Assembly (NCBI GenBank): GCA_016781845.1
Contig: JADDPP010000443.1
Location: 4,961-45,369 of the forward strand
Direction of reading: 5' to 3'
DNA length: 40,409 nt
Origin: Rubrobacter sp.
GTDB taxonomy: Bacteria; Chloroflexota; Chloroflexia; Thermobaculales; Thermobaculaceae
Shown: positions 26,206 to 33,936 of the stretch, one piece after another
How the letters are laid out: each line of letters starts with the position of its first letter
Numbering within the stretch: position 1 is the stretch's first letter
Position numbers and translations under genes: made by a program
The notes under the pieces: model-generated
What the model was told of the DNA's origin: nothing
What the model saw: only the letters and a program-made list of their open reading frames with translations
Databases searched by the model: none

Positions 26206-26579
26206 AACTGCGGCCTGTCGGAGGGTTGGGTTCTGGTCATCAGGGCGATGCCGACCTTGCCGACGCCCACGAGGACGTGTGGCAGCCAGTATTGCCTTCC
26301 AGACTTGGCAAACCCGAACAGCCAGGGTGATGCTGCCAGCAGCGACCCTGCCATGACGTCGAGCGCTAAATGTCCCGCCATCGGCAGCATCCTGACCGGG
26401 GCGACCTCGTAGTCGGTGACAAGGCTGTAGAGTGTGCTGCCCGTTCCGGCGATGCGTGGAGCGAGCGCGGAGGCAGGCACATCCTGAAGACCAAACAGCA
26501 TGGGCGCGGCTAGCAGCGTGGGGCCCTCGATGTAATCCACGATGCCGTGGACACGTGTTGGTACGACCTGGAATAGCAT
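26202..26579 (-). CDS. SPW-repeat-like integral membrane protein
   Basis: Membrane protein of about 125 residues with four hydrophobic stretches. Two contain the SPW-type signature: LLAAPMLFGL (about 20-30) and LLAASPWLFGF (about 83-93), each following a VHGIVDYIEG or GHLALDVMAG segment. SPW proteins have no established function. The start is uncertain: ATG at 26579 lacks a strong ribosome binding site, a GTG at 26591 has AAGAGG three nt before it, and an ATG at 26621 has none. The stop codon lies inside a GC-rich palindromic repeat, so the original C-terminus may have been replaced. Confidence 0.72.
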   Translation of the reverse strand: MLFQVVPTRVHGIVDYIEGPTLLAAPMLFGLQDVPASALAPRIAGTGSTLYSLVTDYEVAPVRMLPMAGHLALDVMAGSLLAASPWLFGFAKSGRQYWLPHVLVGVGKVGIALMTRTQPSDRPQL

Positions 26580-26748
26580 CAGCTTTCTCACTTTCCTCTT
26601 GAAGTTTGCTCGTACTAGCATGCAAGCGGGGTACCAGCGCGGGAAGGGGGAGCGGTCGGCGCGCTGGCGTGGGGCGTGCGGAAAGAGCCACGCAAAGATT
26701 CTGGGTTGGGAGTCCAATTTGGATGTGTGGTCGTGAAGGGAGAACAGG

Positions 26749-27468
26749 GTGGAGTTCAACGCGGCGGGGAGGCGGTTGCTGGCGATCGTGGCCCATCCGG
26801 ATGACGCAGAGTTCAGCGCGGGTGGCACGATAGCGCGATGGATCTCGGAAGGCGGCGAGGCGTCCTACCTGATATGCACGGACGGCGCTGCTGGCGGGGG
26901 AGACCCCACACACACGCCGGAGTGGCTGCGCGCGACCCGTGAGAGGGAGCAGCGGGAGGCGGCAGAGTTCCTCGGCGTGAGCCACGTCGCCTTCCTGCGC
27001 CACCGGGACGGCGAGCTGGTAGCCACGCTGGAGCTGCGCCGGCAGATTGCGCGGCAGGTGAGGATGCTCAAGCCCGACGTTGCCATCGTGCCGAACCCGG
27101 TGCGCCACTGGCATTGGGGCGCAACCTCCCTGCGCATCTTCCACCCGGACCACATCGCGGTGGGCGAGGCCGCGCTCGCGGCGCTATACCCCGGCGTCGG
27201 CAACGCCTGGACATTCATGGAACTGCTGGACGAGGGGTTGGAACCTCACACGGTGCCGGAGATATGGGTAGTTAGCCCGAGCGAGCCGGATTACGCGGTG
27301 GACATCTCGGGCAGCTTCCAGAAGAAGATAGCTGCGATCAGGAAGCACCGCAGCCAGGTGGGCGACCGCCCCATCGAGGAGCGCCTCGCGGAGAGGGCAC
27401 GGCAGGCTGGGGAGCAGTTCGGCCTGGGGTGCGCCGAGGTCTTCCTGCGGTTGACGATTGACTGGTGA
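26749..27468 (+). CDS. PIG-L/LmbE family zinc deacetylase
   Basis: Protein of 239 residues of the PIG-L family, zinc enzymes that remove acetyl groups from N-acetylglucosamine conjugates (for example MshB and BshB in mycothiol and bacillithiol synthesis, and antibiotic or glycolipid deacetylases). Metal ligands are in AHPDDAEF (His16, Asp18-Asp19) and IFHPDHIAV (His132, Asp134, His135). The HRDGEL segment is also typical. The GTG at 26749 follows AAGGGAGAACAGG. No thiol-synthesis partner lies nearby, so the substrate is open. Confidence 0.92.
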   Translation: MEFNAAGRRLLAIVAHPDDAEFSAGGTIARWISEGGEASYLICTDGAAGGGDPTHTPEWLRATREREQREAAEFLGVSHVAFLRHRDGELVATLELRRQIARQVRMLKPDVAIVPNPVRHWHWGATSLRIFHPDHIAVGEAALAALYPGVGNAWTFMELLDEGLEPHTVPEIWVVSPSEPDYAVDISGSFQKKIAAIRKHRSQVGDRPIEERLAERARQAGEQFGLGCAEVFLRLTIDW

Positions 27469-27528
27469 GGTGAGCGTTCTCCACGGAAGCTCAGAGATGC
27501 GAACACACGGCAGCCTCCAACGGTTGCA

Positions 27529-27550
27529 GAGACGTAGCACGCTACGTCTC
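27529..27550. repeat. Palindromic repeat, family A variant, inside the end of a CDS
   Basis: GAGACGTAGC and GCTACGTCTC form a perfect 10-bp stem with a 2-nt loop. It lies between the PIG-L gene and the convergent P-loop gene and provides the last codons and the TAG stop of the latter (27542-27544). Confidence 0.8.
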
Positions 27551-27913
27551 CCCATCTGTCGCCCCCAGCGACCATGACTCCCGCATGAAGTCCAAGTATT
27601 CGGCGTCCGTCAGTTCAGGCAGGTCCGTCGCGTGGCGCGGGTCGAAGATCAGGACGCAGTATCCACGGAACCGCTGGTCGCGCTTGAGGTACAGCAGGAG
27701 GTCCCGCCCCACATCGAACATGAGGTCGTACAACGCCCGCCCCTCTATCTCCTCTGGAACGCCCGCGGCCAGCATCGAGGACTTTAGCGTGTCCTTGTCA
27801 ACGCTCGGCCAGCCCAGTGCGCGCGAGAGGGCCAGCGCGAGCGTCGTCTTGCCCGCGCCCGGCGGCCCCGCCATCAGCACCAGCGTCGGGCTCCTCGGGT
27901 TGTCATCGCTCAA
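27542..27913 (-). pseudogene. Truncated or chimeric P-loop kinase with HIT-like C-terminal fragment
   Basis: Frame of 123 codons. Residues 1-73 begin like AAA/zeta-toxin-like P-loop kinases (LVLMAGPPGAGKTTLALALS, Walker A at about 15-23) but lack the rest of the kinase, which normally needs 160-200 residues. Residues 74-112 (DQRFRGYCVLIFDPRHATDL) look instead like the middle of a HIT-family nucleotide hydrolase, without its HxHxH active site. The final codons (Glu-Thr-stop) lie inside a family A palindrome, so the frame was probably cut by that repeat. The ATG at 27913 has GGAGGG about ten bases upstream. It may be a decayed gene or a short nucleotide-binding protein. The HIT likeness is my judgement from residues only. 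Confidence 0.5.
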
Positions 27914-28177
27914 GGCATAGCCCTCCTATCACGCGCCGCGCTGCTGCGCAGCCAGCAGACCGGACTTGCAGCGCCACTGCATCCACGGGCCGATGCCGCC
28001 GCGTGCGGAGAGTAGTTGACGTCCGCTTTCACAATCTGTCCTCATACGGTTACAGGTCTGATTCGGCCGTCTGACAATGGCGGGACTGCAAGCCCCCCAC
28101 ACGCTTCGCCTGGACAGGAGCGGTAAGCGACCTCGCGCTGCCCAGGGTGCCCAGGAGAAGGGTGCGAGGGAGCGGAC

Positions 28178-29377
28178 CTATCCTGGTGTCGTGAGCCTGA
28201 GAGCGAGGGCGGCGTTGCCGAGGGCGGCCTCGGTTAGCTGAGCGATGGGGACGCGCTCCTGGTTGGTGTGGGCGAGAGCCTCGTCGCCGGGTCCGAAACC
28301 GATGCAGGGGATGCCCGCAGCCATCAGGTGTCCGCCGTCGGTGGCGAACTCCCAGCGGCGCACAGGTACCTCCCGCCCTAGCGCCTCAGAGAGCGCGGAC
28401 CGGCTGGCAAGTAGGAGCGGGTCATCCTCCTGGAGGACGAAGGAGGGAAAGGCGGCGGGCACGTCCCGCTCAGCGCCGGTGTGAGTGTGCAGATGCTCCT
28501 CCTTCACCGTTACCTCTCCGCTCGCACCGTGAACAAGGGATTCGTCGAGCAGGCGCTGCAGTTCGGCGCGTATCTCGTCCGGGCCGCGCTGCGGGACGGT
28601 CCGCCAGTCAATGTGCAAACGCACCTCGCCGGGCACAACGTTCGAGGAGGTCTGATCGGTGAAGAGCAGCGTGGGGACGAACGTCTCGCGGCCGAGGAAG
28701 GGGTCTTCGGAGAGCGAGATGTTTTCGAGACCCAGTAGAAAGCGGGCCAGGGAGTAGTGGGGGTTGATGCCGCGCTCGGGCATGCTCGCGTGGGCGCTGC
28801 GTCCCCCGATGCGCGTGATGAGCTCGATGCGTCCCCGGTGGCCCCGGCGCAGCTCGTTGTTCGTTGCCTCGCCGATGACCGCGCTGTCGGTGCGGGTCGT
28901 GCACGCGAGCTCGATGGAGCCGAGTCCGCCAACCTCCTCCTGCACGGCGGCTGCGACGTACACATCGCCACGCACGGGGAGGCCGGCCGCCTTGAGCAGG
29001 GCAGCGCCGTACACCTGAGCGGCGGTGGGCCCCTTGATGTCCATCGCCCCACGCCCCCAAACCGCGCCTTCGTGGATGCGCCCCTCGAACGGGGGGAACG
29101 GCCATCCGGACTCGGCGCCCGCGGAGACGTGGTCGAGGTGCGTATTGAGCATGACAGAAGGGCCGCTGCCTGTTCCTCGAAGGACACCTATGGCGTTGCC
29201 CACCTCGTCCTGCCACACGTCGTCGTAGCCAAGCGCCTTCATCTCTTGCTGTACCGCGCGGGCGGCGTTGGCCTCCTCGCCGGGCATGCTGCGCGTCTGT
29301 ATGAGCTTCTGGCAGAAAGCGACAAGTCGCTCTTCGTGCTCCGCCGCCGCCGATCTCAACCGTTCGATGTCCGACAT
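28178..29377 (-). CDS. M20 family metallopeptidase (ArgE/DapE-type deacylase)
   Basis: Zinc amidohydrolase of 399 residues. Metal ligands fit His80 and Asp82 in LNTHLDHVS, Asp113 in GRGAMDIKG, Glu147-Glu148 in VQEEVGG, Asp in VIGEATNNELRRGHRG and a C-terminal His in LAHTNQE. The middle insertion (about 185-300; GGRSAHASMPERGINPHYSL) is the dimerisation domain. It resembles acetylornithine deacetylase or succinyl-diaminopimelate desuccinylase-like deacylases more than the M20 protein at 9248-10417. The ATG at 29377 follows GAAGGGCGG. No arginine or lysine operon adjoins it. Confidence 0.9.
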   Translation of the reverse strand: MSDIERLRSAAAEHEERLVAFCQKLIQTRSMPGEEANAARAVQQEMKALGYDDVWQDEVGNAIGVLRGTGSGPSVMLNTHLDHVSAGAESGWPFPPFEGRIHEGAVWGRGAMDIKGPTAAQVYGAALLKAAGLPVRGDVYVAAAVQEEVGGLGSIELACTTRTDSAVIGEATNNELRRGHRGRIELITRIGGRSAHASMPERGINPHYSLARFLLGLENISLSEDPFLGRETFVPTLLFTDQTSSNVVPGEVRLHIDWRTVPQRGPDEIRAELQRLLDESLVHGASGEVTVKEEHLHTHTGAERDVPAAFPSFVLQEDDPLLLASRSALSEALGREVPVRRWEFATDGGHLMAAGIPCIGFGPGDEALAHTNQERVPIAQLTEAALGNAALALRLTTPG

Positions 29378-29788
29378 CGAGCCACCGCCCTTCTATAGAT
29401 TACGTTGTTGACGCCGAATCATACAGCATTGGCTGATCGGAAGGTCGGAAAGAGCGGTTGGAAGCTATGCTAAAAAACAACACACTTTTGCGTGCAGCTA
29501 CACCTTGACACTTTATGGGATTACTCTCTACAATCCGCACACCTACCACAAACGGTAGGCATTGCAGTACTCCGCGAGGCCAGGCCCGGCCAGATTAACT
29601 TCTCGGCCGAGCATGAAAACGGGCTTCGAAGCGATCGTTAGGGGGTGGTAGAACCAGGATACCCGATAGGCGAGCCGGACGGCGGATAGCGCACTGTTCC
29701 GTCCACGTGCATGCCGGGTCCTCCGACACACACGCTTAGCTGGTAGGACTCCAAACGTCAATGCATCTCTTATGAGGAGGCTTTCATT
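29378..29788. other. Intergenic region with promoter and long 5' leader
   Basis: This 411-nt gap holds the binding-protein promoter (29505-29534) and, if transcription starts near 29541, a leader of about 248 nt. Its first bases form a hairpin (CCTACC/GGTAGG, 29542-29559). A perfect CTCGGCCGAG palindrome is at 29602-29611. A 12-codon frame from ATG 29613 has no ribosome binding site. No known riboswitch was recognised. Confidence 0.5.
29505..29534 (+). promoter_or_regulatory. Sigma-70-type promoter of the peptide ABC operon
   Basis: TTGACA (29505-29510) and TACAAT (29529-29534) are separated by 18 nt, close to consensus and the best promoter in the window. The surrounding bases are unusually A/T-rich for this genome (TAAAAAACAACACACTTTTG just upstream resembles an UP element). 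The predicted start near 29541 opens into a 5' hairpin. Confidence 0.8.
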
Positions 29789-31759
29789 TTGGTAGCACAC
29801 AGACACTCAAAGCGGGCTGTGGCCCTGCTGGCGATCCTGGTGTTGCTCATGCCGCTACTCGCGGCATGCGGCGGTGCGCAGGCGCCGTCGCCGAACGAGC
29901 AGGACCAAGGGGCGGCAAACCCGACACAGACAAATCAGATAGCAGGTCAGCCAACGACTGTACCGGCAGGTACATCACCCGCAGGTGCTAATGCCGCACC
30001 AACCGCCGCTGCCACGCAACCACCACAGGACGGGGCAGGTTTACCGACAGTCGGGGCGACAACTACCTCTGGTAATACGGATGCGGCTGGTGCAGCGGCG
30101 TTCGCAACCGGCCGGCAGTGCGCCCAAACTGGTGGCACAGCAGTCGTCGGCTTCGTCCAGGAGCCCGATGTCCTGAACTTCATTAACACGAATATGACGT
30201 TCACGATCTGGCTGTTGGGCACGGCTGAGACTCCCATGATCCAGGTGCTGCCGGGCGCGAAACTGAAGGGCGCACTGCTCCGGGATGTACCGACCACTGA
30301 GAACGGTGGTATCACCAACAACGGTAAGACCTACACCGTTCACTTCAGGGAAGGTATCAAGTGGAGTGATGGTCAGCCGATAACGGGTAGAGATCTTGTC
30401 TTCACCTGGAAGACCATCATGAACCCACAGATGGGGGCGTCGTCGCAGCTCGGCTGGGAGCAGATAAAGAATATCCAGCTCTCGAACAACGACCTGACCG
30501 CTACCATACAAGTCAAGGACGTGTACGCACCGTTCCTCGCGTACGTACTTACCAGCTGGCTCCTGCCGGAGCATCACCTCAAGGGTATGCCCGTGCAGCA
30601 GATTGCGAAGAGCACTTACAGCCAGCCGGGCAAGGGCGGCGCAATGGAGCACGTTGGCTCCGGTCCCTTTGTCATCCAGAGCTGGGCCAAGGGTGACAAC
30701 ATCACCGCGGTCCGCAACGACAACTACTTCGGTGACAAGGCGTGCCTAGACAAGATGGTATTCAGCTTCCTCAAGGACACGGACCAGCAAACGTCCGCGT
30801 TGCAGCGCGGTGACATTGACCTTGCGACGAACTACACCGAGGGAGACCTGCCGACGCTCCAGCAGCTTGAGGGGGAGGGCATCCAGGTTCTGTCCGTAGC
30901 ATCACCCGGCTCGGTCGAGAGGTACTACTTCAATCTGCACGATCCAAAGGATCCGATGATCAACAAGGATCCGAAGAAGGCCAGGCCGCATCCGATCTTC
31001 TCGGACAAGAACGTTCGCATGGCTATCGCCATGGGCATCAACCGTCCGGCAATAGTCGAGAAGGTGCTTTACGGGCAGGCAAAGGTGGCGGTAACGGAAC
31101 TCAGCGGCCAGGAGCCTTGGGAAAACGAGAAGCTCCAGCCGTATCCTTTCGATCCGAACAAGGCCGCGCAGATGCTGGACCAGGCAGGGTGGAAGGTCGG
31201 ATCGGATGGCATCCGGGCGAAGAACGGCCAGCGCCTTTCCTTCACTCACACCACCACGACACCCAACCCGATCCGCGAGACCATTCAGCGGCTCGTTCAG
31301 AGCGACCTTCGGAAGATGGGCGTCGAGATGAACATCAAGAACGCCGATCCTAACAAGCTCTTCGCTACCTATGCCGAGGGCGGCATCGGCTCCAGGCGCC
31401 AGTTCGACATGGTTGGCTGGACTACCGGTACCGGTGTCCTCGACCCGGACATCACGTGGGAGTTCCACACTAGCCAAATCCCACGCCAGAGCTACCAGAG
31501 TGGCTCGAACGTGATGGGTTACAGCAAGCCGCAGGTGGACAAACTGCTCGATCAGAACGTTCGCCAGCCGGATCCTCAGCAGCGCAAGCAGACGCTCGAT
31601 CAGGTTCAGCAGCAAGTGTACGATGACGTGCCCGTCATTTACATGTACGTCCGTCTGCGCATCGACGCCGCCGGGCCGAACCTGAAGGGACTAACTGCTG
31701 ACCCCATGGCCGGACTGTGGTGGAATCCGCAGGACTGGTATCTGGAGAACGCGAGGTAG
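29789..31759 (+). CDS. ABC transporter substrate-binding lipoprotein, family 5 (peptide type)
   Basis: Extracytoplasmic solute-binding protein of 656 residues (SBP_bac_5; DppA/OppA-like). The signal peptide (ALLAILVLLMPLLAAC) ends in a lipobox LAAC with the Cys near 27. A Gln/Pro/Thr/Ala-rich linker (about 28-110) follows. The binding domain (about 115-656) shows TYTVHFREGIKWSDGQPITG and FVIQSWAKGDNITAVRNDNYF, typical of the family. The TTG at 29789 has GAGGAGG eight bases upstream. It is the first gene of an operon with two permeases, separated from them by a strong hairpin that may keep binding-protein mRNA in excess. Ligand is probably oligopeptide, but nickel or sugar ligands occur in this family. 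Confidence 0.93.
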   Translation: MVAHRHSKRAVALLAILVLLMPLLAACGGAQAPSPNEQDQGAANPTQTNQIAGQPTTVPAGTSPAGANAAPTAAATQPPQDGAGLPTVGATTTSGNTDAAGAAAFATGRQCAQTGGTAVVGFVQEPDVLNFINTNMTFTIWLLGTAETPMIQVLPGAKLKGALLRDVPTTENGGITNNGKTYTVHFREGIKWSDGQPITGRDLVFTWKTIMNPQMGASSQLGWEQIKNIQLSNNDLTATIQVKDVYAPFLAYVLTSWLLPEHHLKGMPVQQIAKSTYSQPGKGGAMEHVGSGPFVIQSWAKGDNITAVRNDNYFGDKACLDKMVFSFLKDTDQQTSALQRGDIDLATNYTEGDLPTLQQLEGEGIQVLSVASPGSVERYYFNLHDPKDPMINKDPKKARPHPIFSDKNVRMAIAMGINRPAIVEKVLYGQAKVAVTELSGQEPWENEKLQPYPFDPNKAAQMLDQAGWKVGSDGIRAKNGQRLSFTHTTTTPNPIRETIQRLVQSDLRKMGVEMNIKNADPNKLFATYAEGGIGSRRQFDMVGWTTGTGVLDPDITWEFHTSQIPRQSYQSGSNVMGYSKPQVDKLLDQNVRQPDPQQRKQTLDQVQQQVYDDVPVIYMYVRLRIDAAGPNLKGLTADPMAGLWWNPQDWYLENAR

Positions 31760-31777
31760 CTCTCGTATCGGTAGCAC

Positions 31778-31810
31778 AACAGTGGGACGGATTGGATCCG
31801 TCCCACTGTT
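31778..31810 (+). terminator. Intra-operon hairpin after the binding-protein gene
   Basis: AACAGTGGGACGGAT and ATCCGTCCCACTGTT form a perfect 15-bp stem with a TGG loop, followed by TCCCTCCC rather than a T-run. It lies 18 nt after the binding-protein stop and 35 nt before the first permease. It probably acts as a partial terminator or as a 3' stabiliser that raises binding-protein mRNA over permease mRNA. Confidence 0.8.
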
Positions 31811-31845
31811 TCCCTCCCGCTTTGGCTTTCATTTGGAGGTGAAGA

Positions 31846-32814
31846 ATGGTAAGATACATCACCCGCCGGGTCCTAATAGCGATTCCCATGCTGCTGCTCA
31901 TAACCCTCATCCTGTTTTATGCGATCTTTGCAGTGGGAGACCCTGTCGCACGTCTGACCGCGGGCAACCCGCGTATTACTGAACAGGATATAGCGCGGAT
32001 CAAGCAGAACTTCGGTCTGGATAAACCACGCCCTCTGCAATATCTGGTCTGGCTGGGCAACGTAGTTAGAGGGGATTTCGGTGAGTCCATAGTTTCACGC
32101 GAACCAGTGTCCTCCATGATCGGGCGGCGGCTGGGCAACACTCTAATCCTTATGGGCACCGCATTTGTCGTTACACAACTCATCGCCATCCCCATTGCTC
32201 TAGTCTCGGCGCTGCGACAGTACTCCTGGTTCGACTACCTGGTCACGGGTCTTTCCTTCGTGTTCTATAGCTTCCCAGTCTTCTTCCTTGGCTTCATGCT
32301 CCTCTGGATCTTCTCCGTGAAGTTCAATCAGTGGGGACTGCCCAGCCTGCCCTCGGGCAAAATGTACGACGTACGCGGCGAGCGCAACCTGTTCGAGCTA
32401 GTCAAGCACCTGGTCCTGCCCGTGCTCACCCTCGCGCTCCTAAGCGCCGCGGGCTACGTGCGCTACCTCAGGGCAAGCGTGCTTGAGGTCCTAGGCCAGG
32501 ACTACATCCGCACCGCGAGGGCGAAAGGTCTGTGGAACGCGCTCGTGATTCGCCGCCACGTGTTGAAGAACGCAGCCCTCCCCGTGGTGACGATAATGAT
32601 CCTTGAGCTTGCGTCCCTCTTCTCGGGGGCCATCGTAACGGAAAGCATATTCGCATGGCCTGGCATGGGGTCTCTCTTCATCGATGCCATGGGAGACATT
32701 GACTATCCGGTGCTGATGGGAGTACTTTTTATAGCTACAAGCCTCGTGATCATCTTCAACTTGATCGCGGACATTGCGTACGCGTATCTCGACCCTCGCA
32801 TCAGTTACAGCTAA
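31846..32814 (+). CDS. ABC transporter permease, DppB-type
   Basis: Inner-membrane permease of 322 residues. The N-terminal helix MVRYITRRVLIAIPMLLLIT and the following loop IARIKQNFGLDKPRPLQYL are typical of DppB/OppB subunits. The BPD_transp_1 domain (about 95-320) contains the EAA loop DYIRTARAKGLWNALVIRRH, which docks on the ATPase. The ATG at 31846 follows GGAGGTGAAGA. The second permease starts 12 nt after the stop. Confidence 0.94.
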   Translation: MVRYITRRVLIAIPMLLLITLILFYAIFAVGDPVARLTAGNPRITEQDIARIKQNFGLDKPRPLQYLVWLGNVVRGDFGESIVSREPVSSMIGRRLGNTLILMGTAFVVTQLIAIPIALVSALRQYSWFDYLVTGLSFVFYSFPVFFLGFMLLWIFSVKFNQWGLPSLPSGKMYDVRGERNLFELVKHLVLPVLTLALLSAAGYVRYLRASVLEVLGQDYIRTARAKGLWNALVIRRHVLKNAALPVVTIMILELASLFSGAIVTESIFAWPGMGSLFIDAMGDIDYPVLMGVLFIATSLVIIFNLIADIAYAYLDPRISYS

Positions 32815-32826
32815 GGGAGGCAACAG

Positions 32827-33774
32827 ATGGACCGAACTCAGCCTAAATCGACAGCAGGGCAATCTGGCGCCACCGCAGACGTGCGCGCACAACTACAAGC
32901 GGAGGAAGCGAGCACGCGGGAGACCCTGAGTCCCTGGAAGATAACTCGACGGCGGTTTATGCGTCACCGGCTGGCCGTTGCGAGCCTCGTATTCTTCACT
33001 CTACTGGTCGCCACTGTGTTTATCTGGGGCGCGCTGCTGCCGGAAGGCACCGCGAGGACGGCAGATTACGACCTGATACGCCAGCCGCCATCGCTGCAGC
33101 ACCCAATGGGCACAGACCAGGCGGGCAGTGACGTAATGCAGCGCATTATACTCGGGGGCCGTGTGTCCCTCACCGTCGGGATACTCGCCATGGCCATCTC
33201 CATCCTACTTGGAACACTCGTGGGTGCCGTGGCGGGCTACTTTGGTGGGGGCGTTGACAATGTCCTGATGCGGATCGTGGACCTGATGTTGAGCATCCCG
33301 TCGCTGTTCTTGCTCATAATCCTGGCAGGGGTGATTGGTCCCGGAATGCGCACTATCATCCTTGTGATAGGCATAACGGGCTGGATGGGTGTCGCCCGTA
33401 TCGTGCGGGCGAACTTCCTCAGCCTGAAGAACAAGGAGTTTGTCGAGGCTGCGCGCTCCATCGGCGTCAGGGACTTTCCGATCATCTTTAAGCACATACT
33501 CCCCAATTCGGTTGCTCCTATCATCGTCGCGGCGACACTTGGTGTAGCAGGCGCGATCCTTAGTGAGGCATACGTCAGCTTCCTTGGGTTCGGGATACAG
33601 CCGCCGCAGCCATCCTGGGGTAACATGGTCTCTCCCGGATCTTTCCTGCTAACCATCACCCAGGCCCCCTGGATTATCCTGTTCCCGGGTCTGATGATCA
33701 CGATCACGGTGCTGACCGTGAACTTTATAGGCGACGGGCTGAGGGACGCTCTGGACCCATTCAGCCGGCTGTAA
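32827..33774 (+). CDS. ABC transporter permease, DppC-type
   Basis: Inner-membrane permease of 315 residues that pairs with the DppB-type subunit. After a charged N-terminus a helix (LAVASLVFFTLLVATVFIWG) is followed by HPMGTDQAGSDVMQRIILGG, the DppC/OppC signature, and the membrane domain with EAA loop EFVEAARSIGVRDFPIIFKH. The ATG at 32827 follows AAGGGAGG. No ATPase genes (DppD/DppF) follow, so the importer must use ATPases encoded elsewhere. A hairpin follows about 15 nt downstream. Confidence 0.94.
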   Translation: MDRTQPKSTAGQSGATADVRAQLQAEEASTRETLSPWKITRRRFMRHRLAVASLVFFTLLVATVFIWGALLPEGTARTADYDLIRQPPSLQHPMGTDQAGSDVMQRIILGGRVSLTVGILAMAISILLGTLVGAVAGYFGGGVDNVLMRIVDLMLSIPSLFLLIILAGVIGPGMRTIILVIGITGWMGVARIVRANFLSLKNKEFVEAARSIGVRDFPIIFKHILPNSVAPIIVAATLGVAGAILSEAYVSFLGFGIQPPQPSWGNMVSPGSFLLTITQAPWIILFPGLMITITVLTVNFIGDGLRDALDPFSRL

Positions 33775-33788
33775 GAGCTGAGGCAAGA

Positions 33789-33813
33789 GGACCACGGACG
33801 CAGCTCGTGGTCC
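33789..33813 (+). terminator. Hairpin after the permease genes
   Basis: GGACCACG and CGTGGTCC form an 8-bp stem with a 9-nt loop, 15 nt after the DppC-type stop. There is no T-run. By position it is the likely end of the transporter operon. Confidence 0.55.
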
Positions 33814-33843
33814 CGGCCACTGGTGGATAGCGTCCTGCGTAGA

Positions 33844-33868
33844 TGGGGCGGGTCTCGTACCCGCCCCA
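33844..33868. repeat. GC-rich palindromic repeat, family B, copy 2
   Basis: TGGGGCGGGT and ACCCGCCCCA form a perfect 10-bp stem with a CTCGT loop. It is related to the element at 26180-26205 and lies between the transporter operon and the thioredoxin/NHL gene. It could also act as a second terminator. Confidence 0.6.
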
Positions 33869-33936
33869 CGCTGTTTCCACGCCCCTCGAACTAACCCACC
33901 GCCTCCCAACGTTCAGGACAAGGAGAACTGCCGGAC

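Noticed and set aside
29613-29651. 12-codon leader peptide in the transporter 5' leader
   Set aside because: The ATG has no ribosome binding site and the codons show no run of a regulatory amino acid.
29543-29806. 87-codon minus-strand frame over the transporter leader
   Set aside because: It runs across a strong plus-strand promoter, has no ribosome binding site and matches no family I know.
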